A stretch of 64,000 nucleotides of DNA, from the NCBI GenBank assembly GCA_025924815.1, contig JAICHQ010000006.1, positions 1-64,000 of the forward strand, written 5' to 3'. This DNA comes from Nocardioides sp. (GTDB taxonomy: Bacteria > Actinomycetota > Actinomycetes > Propionibacteriales > Nocardioidaceae). Shown here piece by piece: positions 20,118-30,379 of this stretch. The notes beneath the pieces were generated by a model that saw only the letters and a program-made list of their open reading frames with translations, was not told the DNA's origin and did not search any database. The translations under genes and the position numbers were made by a program. Position 1 is the first letter of the stretch. The number at the start of each line of letters is the position of its first letter.

Positions 20118-21095
20118 GTGCCCCTGCTGATCTGCGGTTCGATCGCCACCGACCACCTGATGACCTTCCAGGGGCGGTTCAAGGACTCCCTCGTCGTCGA
20201 GCAGCTCGACAAGCTCGCGGTCTCCTTCCTCGTCGACGACCTCGAGATCCGGCGCGGGGGAGTGGCTCCCAACATGTGCTTCGGGCTGGGGCGGCTCGGG
20301 CTCCACCCGGTGCTGGTCGGCGCGGCCGGCGAGGACTTCGACGACTACCGCAGCTGGCTGGAGCGCCATCACGTCGACTGCTCGTTCGTGCACATCTCGG
20401 AGACCAAGCACACCGCTCGCTTCGTGTGCACCACCGACTCCGCGATGGCACAGTTCGCGTCCTTCTACCCCGGCGCGATGAGCGAGGCCCGGCTGATCGA
20501 GCTGGCGCCGATCGTCGAGCAGGTGGGTGCTCCCGACTTCGTGCTGATCGCGGCCGACGATCCCGAGGGGATGGTCCGCCACACCCACGAGTGCCGGCAG
20601 CGCGGCTACGCGTTCATCGCCGACCCGAGCCAGCAGCTGGCCTTCAGCGACGGGGCCCTGATCCGCGACCTGATCGACGGCGCGACGTACCTGTTCTCCA
20701 ACGAGTACGAGTCGCACATGATCGAGTCCAAGACCGGGTGGTCGGCCGAGGAGGTGCTCGACCGGGTCGGCGCCCAGGTGACGACCCTCGGCGCCGACGG
20801 CGTGCGGATCACGGGGCGCGGCATGGAGCCGGTCGAGGTCAAGGCGGCCCCCGGCGTGGCGGCCGTCGAGCCGACCGGCGTCGGAGACGCCTTCCGAGCG
20901 GGCTTCCTCGCGGGCCTGGAGTGGGGCTTCGGCCACGAGCGCTCGGCCCAGGTCGGCTGCGTGCTGGCGGCGTACGTCGTGGAGACGGTCGGCACGCAGG
21001 AGTACTCCTTCACCCGGCCTGAGTTCGTCGAGCGTCTCCGGGCGGCGTACGGCGACCAGGCCGCGGCCGACGTCGGGGGCCACATGCTCGGGTGA
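20118..21095 (+). CDS. PfkB family carbohydrate/nucleoside kinase
   Basis: RRGGVAPNMCFGLGRLG, EPTGVGDAFRAGFLAG PfkB signatures. Confidence 0.93.
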   Translation: MPLLICGSIATDHLMTFQGRFKDSLVVEQLDKLAVSFLVDDLEIRRGGVAPNMCFGLGRLGLHPVLVGAAGEDFDDYRSWLERHHVDCSFVHISETKHTARFVCTTDSAMAQFASFYPGAMSEARLIELAPIVEQVGAPDFVLIAADDPEGMVRHTHECRQRGYAFIADPSQQLAFSDGALIRDLIDGATYLFSNEYESHMIESKTGWSAEEVLDRVGAQVTTLGADGVRITGRGMEPVEVKAAPGVAAVEPTGVGDAFRAGFLAGLEWGFGHERSAQVGCVLAAYVVETVGTQEYSFTRPEFVERLRAAYGDQAAADVGGHMLG

Positions 21096-21102
21096 GCGCC
21101 GC

Positions 21103-21327
21103 TCACTCCACCCGGCGTACGACGTAGCGGGGCACCTCGTCCCCGGCGAGGTCCTCCCCGACGTACTCATGGCCGGTCATCCGGCACCACGCGGGTACGT
21201 CGACGCGCGCGGCCGCGTCGGAGGCGACGACCGCGATCAGGTCGCCGACGGCGACGTCCCGCACATGTCGCGCGAGCTCGATGATCGGGGCCGGGCAGAC
21301 CATCTCGCGGCAGTCGAGCTGGAGCAT
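21103..21327 (-). CDS. TusA-like sulfurtransferase
   Basis: 'LQLDCREMVCPAPIIELARHV' with the CPxP motif. Confidence 0.87.
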   Translation of the reverse strand: MLQLDCREMVCPAPIIELARHVRDVAVGDLIAVVASDAAARVDVPAWCRMTGHEYVGEDLAGDEVPRYVVRRVE

Positions 21328-22490
21328 CAGATCCGCGCCCGCAACCGCTCGACCGCTCCGGGAAGCGCCTCGAGGAACCTGGTCACGTCGTCGTCGGTCG
21401 TCCCTCGGCCGACGGACACCCGGACGTTGCCGTGCGTGAGGGCGCCCATCGCCGCGAGCACGTGGCTGGGCTCGAGCGTCGACGACGTGCACGCGGACCC
21501 GCTGGCGACCTCGAACCCGAGCCGGTCGAGCTCGCTCACCAGGGCCTCACCGTCGACGTACAGGCACGAGAACGTGACCACGTGGGGGAGTCGCTCGACC
21601 GGGTCGCCCACGACGTCGATGTCGGGGAGGCCGCCCACCACACGCCGGATCCGCATCACGAGCGCGTTCGTCCGCGCGTTCTCGGCGGCGCGCTCGGCGA
21701 CGACCGCCTGCAGCGCCGCGGCGGCCGCCAGCACGGCCGGCACGTTCTCGAACCCGCTCTCCCGCTCGCCCGCTCGCTCGTCGGGAGGGAACGGGTCGTG
21801 CCACCGGGTCCCGCGGCGTACGACGAGCACGCCGACGCCCGCGGGACCACCCCACTTGTGGGCCGACGCGGCCAACGCCGACCAGCCCTGCGGCAGTGGG
21901 AGCCGGCCGGCCGACGCGCACGCGTCGACGAAGAGAGGGACGCCGTCCAGTCGCTCGGCCACCGACTCCACCGGCTGGATGGTGCCGACCTCGTGGTTGG
22001 CGGACTGGCAGGCCACGACGGTCGCGCCGGCGAGGCCGGCTGCGCCCGGAGGGAGGTCGTCGAGCCGCAGCCGACCGGCGGGGTCGACCCCGACCGACCG
22101 GGTGGTCGCCCCCGACCACTCGGCGGCGTGCAGGACGGCGGAGTGCTCGACCGCCGAGTGGACGACCAGTGGGCCCTCGCCGCCGGAGCCACGGCCGGGA
22201 CCGAGCAGCCCGAGCAGCCCGCGCTGGACGGCATCGGTGCCGGACGACGCGAACGTCACCTCGTCGGGCCGTACGCCGAGCGCCTCGGCCGTGGCGGCGC
22301 GGGCGTTGTCGAGGACGAGCCGGGCGGCCCCGCCGGCGTGGTGGAGCCGGCGCGGGTCGGCGTACGCCGTGTCCAGCGCGGCCTCGAGCGCCCGTCGGGC
22401 GGCCGGGTGCAGAGCCTCGCCGGACGCGGAGTCCAGGTAGACCCGTCGGCCCGGTTCGGGGCTCCCCTCCGACGTCGTCGTGCTCGACAC
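21327..22490 (-). CDS. Cysteine desulfurase (NifS/IscS-like)
   Basis: SAHKWGGPAGVG PLP lysine, SGSACTSS catalytic cysteine loop; ATGA overlap with the TusA-like gene. Confidence 0.93.
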   Translation of the reverse strand: MSSTTTSEGSPEPGRRVYLDSASGEALHPAARRALEAALDTAYADPRRLHHAGGAARLVLDNARAATAEALGVRPDEVTFASSGTDAVQRGLLGLLGPGRGSGGEGPLVVHSAVEHSAVLHAAEWSGATTRSVGVDPAGRLRLDDLPPGAAGLAGATVVACQSANHEVGTIQPVESVAERLDGVPLFVDACASAGRLPLPQGWSALAASAHKWGGPAGVGVLVVRRGTRWHDPFPPDERAGERESGFENVPAVLAAAAALQAVVAERAAENARTNALVMRIRRVVGGLPDIDVVGDPVERLPHVVTFSCLYVDGEALVSELDRLGFEVASGSACTSSTLEPSHVLAAMGALTHGNVRVSVGRGTTDDDVTRFLEALPGAVERLRARI

Positions 22491-22608
22491 GCGGCCAACC
22501 TAGACCTCGCGCGAGGCGCCGACTTACCGGCGACCCACCCCCCGAGCGGGCCGGAGGTTCGGATAGTGTGCTGGATGTTGGACAACGCCTGAGCAGAAAG
22601 GCTCGTTC

Positions 22609-23526
22609 GTGGGTCGGCAAGTCTCCGCTGCCTCGGCCGCGACTCCCCGTCGTACGCCCCGTCGTACCCGTGCCATCGCCGGCAGAGCAGGTGTCGTCCT
22701 CGTCGGTGCAGTGGTCCTGCTCAGCCTGACCGGCTGCAGCGAGAAGACCCGGCACGAGTGGTCCAACCTGGCCATGCCCGACCCCATCACGACTCAGGGC
22801 GAGCACATCTTCCTGCTCTGGCGGTGGGCCTGGATCGCGGCGCTGGCCACCGGCGCGCTCGTCTGGGGCCTGATCTTCTACGCCAGCTGGCGGTTCCGCC
22901 GTCGCAGCGACGACGAGGTGCCGGTCCAGACCCGCTACAACCTGCCGCTCGAGATCTTCTACACGATCGTGCCGATCATCATGGTCGTGGTGTTCTTCGT
23001 GCACACAGAGCGCACCCAGAACATCATCCGCGAGGAGGTCCCCAACCCCGACGTGACGATCTACGTCGTGGGCCAGCAGTGGACCTGGACCTTCAACTAC
23101 ATGCCCGGTGGCGAGATCAACACCCCGGGCAACCAGGTGCTCTACACCGTGGGCCAGGCGGGCAACCCGCCCACGCTGGTGCTCCCGGTGGACAAGACCG
23201 TCGAGTTCAAGCTCCACTCACCCGACGTGATCCACGACTTCGGTGTCCCGGGCTTCCTGGAGAAGGAGGACGTCATCCCCGGCCCGGTCGCGGACGACAA
23301 CCACTTCCAGGTGAAGCCGACCGTGGTCGGCGACTATCGTGGGAAGTGCTTCGAGCTGTGCGGGGTCTACCACTCGCGGATGCTCTTCAACGTCAAGATC
23401 GTCAGCGACGCCGACTTCCAGGCCTACCTGCAGCAGCTTCGGACGCAAGGCGACATCGCGAACCAGCCGCTGCTGGGCGGTATCACCAGCCAGACGCAGG
23501 CAGGGCTCGAGGGAGGCTCCGAATGA
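22609..23526 (+). CDS. ctaC: Cytochrome c oxidase subunit II
   Basis: Lipobox [17 protein letters not shown]; CuA motif [14 protein letters not shown]. Confidence 0.97.
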   Translation: MGRQVSAASAATPRRTPRRTRAIAGRAGVVLVGAVVLLSLTGCSEKTRHEWSNLAMPDPITTQGEHIFLLWRWAWIAALATGALVWGLIFYASWRFRRRSDDEVPVQTRYNLPLEIFYTIVPIIMVVVFFVHTERTQNIIREEVPNPDVTIYVVGQQWTWTFNYMPGGEINTPGNQVLYTVGQAGNPPTLVLPVDKTVEFKLHSPDVIHDFGVPGFLEKEDVIPGPVADDNHFQVKPTVVGDYRGKCFELCGVYHSRMLFNVKIVSDADFQAYLQQLRTQGDIANQPLLGGITSQTQAGLEGGSE

Positions 23527-25274
23527 CCGCCATCAGTCCGTCCACCACTGCCACCGGGGGCCCCGCGCCGCGACGCGAGCTGGGTCGGACGATCATCAAG
23601 GTCATCACCTCGACCGACCACAAGGTGATCGGCAACCTCTACCTCGGTACGTCGTTCGCCTGGTTCCTCATCGGTGGCGTGATGGCCATGCTGATGCGGT
23701 CCGAGCTGGCCAACCCGGGCATGCAGTTCGTCAACGACGAGGTCTACAACCAGCTGTTCACGATGCACGGCACGATCATGCTGCTGCTGTTCGCGACGCC
23801 GCTGTTCTTCGGGTTCGGCAACGCGATCATGCCGCTCCAGATCGGAGCGCCCGACGTCGCATTCCCCCGGCTGAACATGTTCAGCTACTGGCTGTTCCTC
23901 TTCGGGGGGCTGATCGCCGGCTCCGGGTTCTTCACCCCCTCCGGCGCCGCCGACTTCGGATGGTTCGCCTATACCCCGCTGTCTGACGCGGTCCGATCTC
24001 CGGGCGTGGGTGGCGACCTGTGGGTCATGGGTCTGTGGATGGCCGGTCTGGGCACCATCCTCGGTGCGGTCAACTTCATCACCACGATCATCTGCATGCG
24101 TGCTCCCGGGATGACGATGTTCCGGCTGCCGATCTTCTGCTGGAACACGATGGTCACCAGCCTGATGGTGCTGATCGCGTTCCCGGTGCTGGCCGGCGCA
24201 CTGCTCTCGCTCGAGGCCGATCGACAGCTGGGAGCGCACGTCTTCGACACCAGTCACGGCGGGCCGATCCTTTGGCAGCACCTGTTCTGGTTCTTCGGCC
24301 ACCCCGAGGTCTACATCATCGCGATCCCGTTCTTCGGGATCATCACCGAGATCCTTCCGGTGTTCAGCCGCAAGCCCGTGTTCGGCTACATCGGCCTGGT
24401 CGGTGCCACGCTGGGCATCGCGACCCTGTCGACCGCGGTGTGGGCCCACCACATGTTCGTCACCGGCAAGGTCGACCTGCCGTTCTTCTCCGGGATGACC
24501 TTCCTGATCGCCGTACCCACCGGGGTGAAGTTCTTCAACTGGATAGGCACGATGTGGGGGGGATCCATATCCTTCGACACCCCCATGCTGTGGTCCGTCG
24601 GCTTCCTGACGACGTTCCTGTTCGGTGGCTTGACGGGCGTCATCCTGGCGAGCCCGCCGCTGGACTTCCACGTGTCCGACTCCTACTTCGTGGTGGCGCA
24701 CTTCCACTACGTCGTCTTCGGCACGGTGGTGTTCGCGATGTTCGCCGGCTTCTACTACTGGTGGCCGAAGCTGACCGGCCGGATGCTCGACGAGCGCCTC
24801 GGCAAGGTCCACTTCTGGATGCTGTTCCTGGGCTTCCACACGACGTTCCTGGTCCAGCACTGGCTGGGCGTCGAGGGGATGCCGAGACGGATCGCCGACT
24901 ACCTGCCGGAGGACGGCTTCACCACGCTCAACCAGGTCTCGACCGTCGGTGCGTTCCTGCTCGGAGCCTCGATGCTGCCGTTCTTCTACAACGTCTGGAT
25001 CTCCCGGCGCGCTCCGCTCGTCGAGGTCGACGACCCCTGGGGCTGGGGCCGCTCGTTGGAGTGGGCGACCAGCTGTCCGCCGCCACGGCACAACTTCGAC
25101 TCGATCCCGCGCATCCGCTCCGAGTCGCCGGCCTTCGACCTGCACCACCCGGAGATCGCCGCGATCGAGATGGAGGACAACTACGCCATGGCGGGCACCG
25201 GCGGCTTCGCCGACGCACCCGACGTCGAAGGGCGTGAGGAGCACCTACGCGACCAGATGGGGGATGACTCGTGA
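23523..25274 (+). CDS. ctaD: Cytochrome c oxidase subunit I
   Basis: [20 protein letters not shown] heme/CuB ligand motifs. Confidence 0.98.
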   Translation: MTAISPSTTATGGPAPRRELGRTIIKVITSTDHKVIGNLYLGTSFAWFLIGGVMAMLMRSELANPGMQFVNDEVYNQLFTMHGTIMLLLFATPLFFGFGNAIMPLQIGAPDVAFPRLNMFSYWLFLFGGLIAGSGFFTPSGAADFGWFAYTPLSDAVRSPGVGGDLWVMGLWMAGLGTILGAVNFITTIICMRAPGMTMFRLPIFCWNTMVTSLMVLIAFPVLAGALLSLEADRQLGAHVFDTSHGGPILWQHLFWFFGHPEVYIIAIPFFGIITEILPVFSRKPVFGYIGLVGATLGIATLSTAVWAHHMFVTGKVDLPFFSGMTFLIAVPTGVKFFNWIGTMWGGSISFDTPMLWSVGFLTTFLFGGLTGVILASPPLDFHVSDSYFVVAHFHYVVFGTVVFAMFAGFYYWWPKLTGRMLDERLGKVHFWMLFLGFHTTFLVQHWLGVEGMPRRIADYLPEDGFTTLNQVSTVGAFLLGASMLPFFYNVWISRRAPLVEVDDPWGWGRSLEWATSCPPPRHNFDSIPRIRSESPAFDLHHPEIAAIEMEDNYAMAGTGGFADAPDVEGREEHLRDQMGDDS

Positions 25275-25669
25275 GAGCAGAAGCCTGGATCTTCGCGTTC
25301 GTCACGACCTTCTTCGTCGTCGTGAGCCCGGTCTACTGGTTCGCCTCCGGCGAGTGGGCCGGCACCGCAGCCCTGGTGATGACCGCGCTCCTGGCGGCGA
25401 TGGTGACGGTCTACCTCGGCTTCCACGCAGCGAAGATGGAGCCGCGGCCCGAGGACCGCAAGGACGCCGAAGTCGCCGAAGGCGCCGGGGAGATCGGCTT
25501 CTTCCCGCCGTACTCGTGGTGGCCGCTGTGGTGCGCCGCCTCGCTTGGCGTCATCGTGTACGGCGTTGCGTTGCTCGCCTACTGGCTGATCATCATCGGG
25601 TTCGGTCTCGGCGCTCTGGCACTGTCGGGCTGGATCTTCGAGTACTACCGCGGCGAGCACGCCCACTGA
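25271..25669 (+). CDS. ctaF: Cytochrome c oxidase subunit IV (actinobacterial)
   Basis: ATGA overlap with ctaD; '[40 protein letters not shown]'. Confidence 0.94.
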   Translation: MRAEAWIFAFVTTFFVVVSPVYWFASGEWAGTAALVMTALLAAMVTVYLGFHAAKMEPRPEDRKDAEVAEGAGEIGFFPPYSWWPLWCAASLGVIVYGVALLAYWLIIIGFGLGALALSGWIFEYYRGEHAH

Positions 25670-25833
25670 CCGCTCCCGCCTCCCGCAGCAAGCTCGCAGC
25701 GCCGTCACAGCAACCTCCGACGGCCGTCTCGCGTCCTACCGGACGTGAGGTCCCGTGTGGCCGCCAATTCCCGTTCGAGGTGGGGTGGCGGGTTACATTG
25801 GGGCGACCGTCCTTTACCTTTCCGGGGAGTCCG

Positions 25834-27048
25834 ATGTCCTTCACCCGCGCCCGCGTGCCGATGATGCTCGGCACGCTGCTGGCCGTCTCGCTGCTGGCCG
25901 CCGGATGCGGCTCCGGCGACTCCACGCCCGCCGCCGGCGGCGGGGGGCTGAAGGACGTCTTGTCGAGCAAGTCCCCCCAGCCGGACGTCGTCCAGGCGGC
26001 CGTCCACACCAATGTCGGCGGCGGTGCCAGGTCCGTCCCCGTCGACCGGCTCGTCTCCGTCACCGCCGACTCCGGCACGCTGACCTCGGTCGTGGTGAGC
26101 TCGAAGTCCGGGTCGGTGCCCGGGAAGCTCTCGGCCGACAAGAAGACCTGGACGGCGGGCACGCTGCTGGAGCCCGACACGGCGTACACCGTGACCACGC
26201 AGGTGTCCGCCGACGGCGGGCCGTCGGTCCGGAAGGTGACCCGCTTCCACACTGCGGCGCTGAGCCTCGACCAGCAGACCTACCCCTCGATCGCGCCTCT
26301 CGACGGCCAGACGGTGGGGGTCGGGATGCCCGTGATCGTGCGCTTCGACGTGCCCGTCACCGACCAGGCGTCGATCGAGAAGCACCTCCACGTGGTGTCA
26401 CAGCCGGCCCAGAAGGGCTCGTGGCACTGGCTGAGCAACACCGAGGTGCACTGGCGTCCGGCCTCGTACTGGAAGGCGGGCAGCACGGTCACGGTCAACG
26501 CCGACATCAACAGCGTCCCGGCCGGCAACGGGATCTTCGGTCAGCTCGACCGGAGCATCACCTTCCACGTGGGAGCCGCGCACATCTACAAGGTCAACAT
26601 GAAGACCGACCAGATGCAGGTCTTCAGCAACGGCACGCTGCTGCGCACACTGCCGGTCACGACCGGGCAGCAGCCGGCGTACACGACCCGGTCCGGCACC
26701 AAGGTCATCATCGAGAAGTTCCCCTCCAAGGACATGAACTCCGAGACGGTGGGCATCACCGGCGCCGACGCCTACAACATCAAAGGCGTCCAGTGGGCGA
26801 TGCGGGTGACCTACTCCGGTGAGTTCGTCCACGCCGCGCCGTGGTCGGTGGCCAGCCAGGGCCACGCCAACGTCTCGCACGGTTGCACGGGCCTGAGCAC
26901 GGCCAACGCCGACTGGCTCTACCACATGACCAACGTCGGCGATGTCGTGGAATACACCGGCAGCAACCGTCCGATGGACCTCACCAACGGCTACGGTGAC
27001 TGGAACGAGTCCTTCAAGACCTACGCCGAGGGCTCCGCCCTCCGCTGA
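25834..27048 (+). CDS. L,D-transpeptidase lipoprotein with Ig-like domains (LdtMt2-like)
   Basis: Lipobox LLAAGCGS; YkuD catalytic motif 'HAAPWSVASQGHANVSHGCTGLS'. Confidence 0.95.
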   Translation: MSFTRARVPMMLGTLLAVSLLAAGCGSGDSTPAAGGGGLKDVLSSKSPQPDVVQAAVHTNVGGGARSVPVDRLVSVTADSGTLTSVVVSSKSGSVPGKLSADKKTWTAGTLLEPDTAYTVTTQVSADGGPSVRKVTRFHTAALSLDQQTYPSIAPLDGQTVGVGMPVIVRFDVPVTDQASIEKHLHVVSQPAQKGSWHWLSNTEVHWRPASYWKAGSTVTVNADINSVPAGNGIFGQLDRSITFHVGAAHIYKVNMKTDQMQVFSNGTLLRTLPVTTGQQPAYTTRSGTKVIIEKFPSKDMNSETVGITGADAYNIKGVQWAMRVTYSGEFVHAAPWSVASQGHANVSHGCTGLSTANADWLYHMTNVGDVVEYTGSNRPMDLTNGYGDWNESFKTYAEGSALR

Positions 27049-27413
27049 TCGGTCACGAGGCGGCTGGCTTCACGCGGGCCAGATCGTGCCCGATGGCGCG
27101 AGAGAACGCGGCGCTCAGCAGTTGGGTGGTCGATCGGGCTGCAGCGTGTCACCTCGGCATCCCCTGAGCGCATCGCCGAGCTCGGCCCAGGCGCGGGGTC
27201 GGCCTGGAGGCCTTGCTCGGGAAGTTCCAGACGCGCAGGGCCGGGCACTACCACCGACCCGTGCTGCATCGAACGGAAGCACATCGACGAGGTCGGACAC
27301 GACCCGGACCAGCGACAGCCCGGCCATCGGACAGCCCGTGCGGGCTTGTCACCACACGCGTCCCACTCCGGACCGAATCCCGTCACTTCGTGGCCGTTGC
27401 AACGCCTCCTATG

Positions 27414-27447
27414 TGCAGGTTTCCCCGGACGTCCGGGGAAACCTGCA
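27414..27447. repeat. 34-bp perfect palindrome TGCAGGTTTCCCCGGACGTCCGGGGAAACCTGCA
   Basis: Each half is the exact reverse complement of the other; lies between convergent ldt and qcrB. Confidence 0.95.
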
Positions 27448-27518
27448 GCGCCCGCCCAACCCCACGACATAGCAACGCCGCCCGCCCGGGAGGGAGGGGT
27501 GGGGAGCCGGGGTCCGGG

Positions 27519-29270
27519 TCAGTGCTGGCGGAGGGGTACGTCGTCGGCGTCGCGGAGGGCGTGGTCGTCGAACTCGTGCCCCGAGGCGGGGTGGTCGAGT
27601 CCGCTCTCGAGCTCGTGGGTGTGCTCCGCGTGGTGGCGGGCCTCCTCCAGCTCCTCTGCGGTCGGCTTCTGCACGTTGTCGGCGAACATCCCCTTCGACA
27701 GCTTGGCCCGGATCCTCTCCGCACGCGTGCCCGGAGCGACGACGCCGTTCTCGTCGACGTCCGAGTCGACCTCGTGGATCTCGTCGCGCTGACGCGCGGT
27801 GAGCGTGTAGGCGCTGGCCTCGCCGATCGGCAGGTGCCGCTCGGAGTATCCGCCGTCGGGCGACCGCATGATGATGCCGGTCTCGTAGCCGTGGAGCACG
27901 CGGTTGTTGTCGGCGCGTTGCAGCCCGATGCACCAACGACGCGTCACGTAGAACACGATCGGCGGGACGACGAAGATCGCGGTCCGCATGAAGTACGTGA
28001 TGGAGTTCAGGCTCCAGTGGAAGTGCGTGGCCAGGATGTCGTTGCCGCCGGCCGCCCAGAGGAGGCCGTACTCGGTGACCATGGCCGCCATGAACGCCGT
28101 GCGGGTGGGGGCATTGCGGGGGCGTTGCAGCAGGTGGTGCTCACGCCGGTCTCCGGTCACCCACTGTTCCAGGAACGGCCAGCCGATCACCATCCCGAAC
28201 AGTAGGAAGGGTGCTATCTGGCCGGGGATCATCACGTTCCAGGAGATCGTGTGCCCCCAGATATGGGTCTCCCAGTTGGGCATGATGCGCAGCAGACCCT
28301 CGGCGATGCCCATGTACCAGTCGGGCTGCGAGCCCGCGGTCACCTGGGAGGGGTCGTAAGGCCCGTACTTCCAGACCGGGTTGATCGACAGCAGCGCGCC
28401 CATCAGCGCGGTGACGCCGAAGACCATGAAGAAGAAGCCGCCGGCCTTCGCGGCGTACACCGGGAGCATCGGGTAGCCCACGACGTTCTGCTCGGTGCGT
28501 CCGGGGCCGGGCCACTGGGTGTGCTTGTGGAACACCAGGAGCAGCATGTGCGCGCCGATGAGCGCGAGCAGCAGGCCGGGGATCAGCAGCACGTGGAGGA
28601 TGTAGAGACGTGGGATGAGCACGTCGCCCGGGAACTCCCCACCGAACAGGAAGAACGACATGTACGACCCGACCACCGGCGTCGCCTTGATCAGGCCGTC
28701 GGCGATGCGGAGCCCGGTTCCCGAGAGGAGGTCGTCCGGCAGGGAGTAGCCCGCGAAGCCCTCGAGGATGCCCAGCAGCAGCAACGTCGCGCCGATGACC
28801 CAGTTCAGCTCGCGCGGCTTGCGGAACGCCCCGGTCAGGAAGGTCCGCATCATGTGCACGAACATCGCCGCGATGAACAGGTTGGCCGACCAGTGGTGCA
28901 TCTGCCGCATGAGCAGGCCACCGCGCACGTCGAAGGAGATGTGCAGGGTCGAGGCGTACGCGTCGGACATCGGTACGCCGCGCAGCTGGGAGTAGGAGCC
29001 CTCGTAGACCGACTCGGACATGCTCGGGGTGAACCACAGGGTCAAGAACGTGCCGGTCAGCAGCAGGATCACGAACGACCACAGGGCGATCTCGCCGAGC
29101 ATGAACGACCAGTGGTCGGGAAAGACCTTGCGGAGGTTCTTGCGCATGAGGGTGGCCAGCCCCAGCCGGTCGTCGGCCCAGCCGGCGACGGCGCCGGCCT
29201 TGCCGGGCTTCTTCGCGGTGGCGGCCGTGCCGCTGTTGGTGTCGGCGATCTTGCTGGTGTCCAGGGACAT
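27519..29270 (-). CDS. qcrB: Cytochrome bc1 complex cytochrome b subunit
   Basis: 'HHWSANLFIAAMFVHMMRTFLTGAFRKPRELNWVIG', PEWY-like region. Confidence 0.97.
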   Translation of the reverse strand: MSLDTSKIADTNSGTAATAKKPGKAGAVAGWADDRLGLATLMRKNLRKVFPDHWSFMLGEIALWSFVILLLTGTFLTLWFTPSMSESVYEGSYSQLRGVPMSDAYASTLHISFDVRGGLLMRQMHHWSANLFIAAMFVHMMRTFLTGAFRKPRELNWVIGATLLLLGILEGFAGYSLPDDLLSGTGLRIADGLIKATPVVGSYMSFFLFGGEFPGDVLIPRLYILHVLLIPGLLLALIGAHMLLLVFHKHTQWPGPGRTEQNVVGYPMLPVYAAKAGGFFFMVFGVTALMGALLSINPVWKYGPYDPSQVTAGSQPDWYMGIAEGLLRIMPNWETHIWGHTISWNVMIPGQIAPFLLFGMVIGWPFLEQWVTGDRREHHLLQRPRNAPTRTAFMAAMVTEYGLLWAAGGNDILATHFHWSLNSITYFMRTAIFVVPPIVFYVTRRWCIGLQRADNNRVLHGYETGIIMRSPDGGYSERHLPIGEASAYTLTARQRDEIHEVDSDVDENGVVAPGTRAERIRAKLSKGMFADNVQKPTAEELEEARHHAEHTHELESGLDHPASGHEFDDHALRDADDVPLRQH

Positions 29271-29272
29271 GG

Positions 29273-30379
29273 TCAGCCTCGCTCCCAGAAACTCGGCCCG
29301 ACGGGCTGGGTGAAGTCGCGCTTCGCCGCCAGATAGCCTTCGTCGTCGACGGTGAGCTCGAGCTGCGGAAGCGCCCGGGCCGCCGGCCCGAACAGCACCC
29401 GGCCGCTGTCGGTCAGGTCGAACGTCGACTGGTGGCAGGGGCAGAGCAGGTGATGGGTGGTGCGCTCGTTGAGCGAGATCGGACACCCGACGTGGGTGCA
29501 GATCTTGGAGTAGCAGACGATCCCCTCGACCGACCAGTTGCGCGTCTGCTCCGACACGATCTCGCTGGGCAGCATCCGGTGCAGGATGACCGCTGCCTTC
29601 GACTTGTCGACCAGCAGGTCGGTGCCCTCGACGATCGGCTGCTTGGTCTCGGCGTCGACGGCGAACATCACCTCCGGCTCGGCGTTGACCAGGTCGCCGA
29701 GCTCGAGGTCGGTGACCTTGATCGGCGTCCCGACGACGTCACGCACCACGCGCTGGAGCGTGCGGTCCTGGGTCTGCCACCACGCCTGCATCTCGGGCGT
29801 CCACGTGTCGAGGTCCCAGATCGTGTGGTCGAGCTTGTCGCCCGGCAGCGGCCCGAGGTCGCGCAGCATCACGATCGGCAGCAGCCCGAGGATGCCACCC
29901 GCTGCGAGCAGGGAGTTGCGGATCAGCGGGCGGCGTCCGAGCCCTGACTCCTCGAGGCCGACCTGGAGGATGCTGACGGTCGCCTCGCGGTCCTCCTGGG
30001 AGGACGACGCGGGGTGGCGCATCTCGACGATCTCGTGGTCGCCCATCAGCTTGCGAGCCCACTGGATCATCCCGGCGCCCATGCCGAGCAGGGTCACCGC
30101 CAGGCAGAGGCCGAGCATCACGTTGGAGGCGCCGAGGTTGCCGATCGTGTCGGGGTGGTCGCCGACCTTGAAGATCACGTAGCTGGCGATGAAGCCGACG
30201 GCACCCACGATCGCCAGCCCGAACAGGCCGGCGACCTGGCGCTCGGCGCGCTTCTCGGCCCGGGGGTCGACGTCCGTCGGCCGCCACTGGTGGGCGGGCA
30301 GCCCGGGGTCGGGGATCGGTTCCTGCGTGGCGACCTGAGCGTGCTCGCCGGACGTGGACTCCGGAAGGTGGTCCGACAT
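29273..30379 (-). CDS. qcrA: Cytochrome bc1 complex Rieske iron-sulfur subunit
   Basis: CTHVGCPISL...CPCHQSTFD Rieske motifs, N-terminal TMs. Confidence 0.97.
   Translation of the reverse strand: MSDHLPESTSGEHAQVATQEPIPDPGLPAHQWRPTDVDPRAEKRAERQVAGLFGLAIVGAVGFIASYVIFKVGDHPDTIGNLGASNVMLGLCLAVTLLGMGAGMIQWARKLMGDHEIVEMRHPASSSQEDREATVSILQVGLEESGLGRRPLIRNSLLAAGGILGLLPIVMLRDLGPLPGDKLDHTIWDLDTWTPEMQAWWQTQDRTLQRVVRDVVGTPIKVTDLELGDLVNAEPEVMFAVDAETKQPIVEGTDLLVDKSKAAVILHRMLPSEIVSEQTRNWSVEGIVCYSKICTHVGCPISLNERTTHHLLCPCHQSTFDLTDSGRVLFGPAARALPQLELTVDDEGYLAAKRDFTQPVGPSFWERG

Noticed and set aside
23424-25244. 606-aa minus-strand ORF opposite ctaD
   Set aside because: Entirely antisense to cytochrome oxidase subunit I; composition typical of GC-rich shadow frames.
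27346-27792. 148-aa plus-strand ORF running from the intergenic region into qcrB antisense
   Set aside because: No motif, overlaps qcrB, includes the palindrome; not protein-like.
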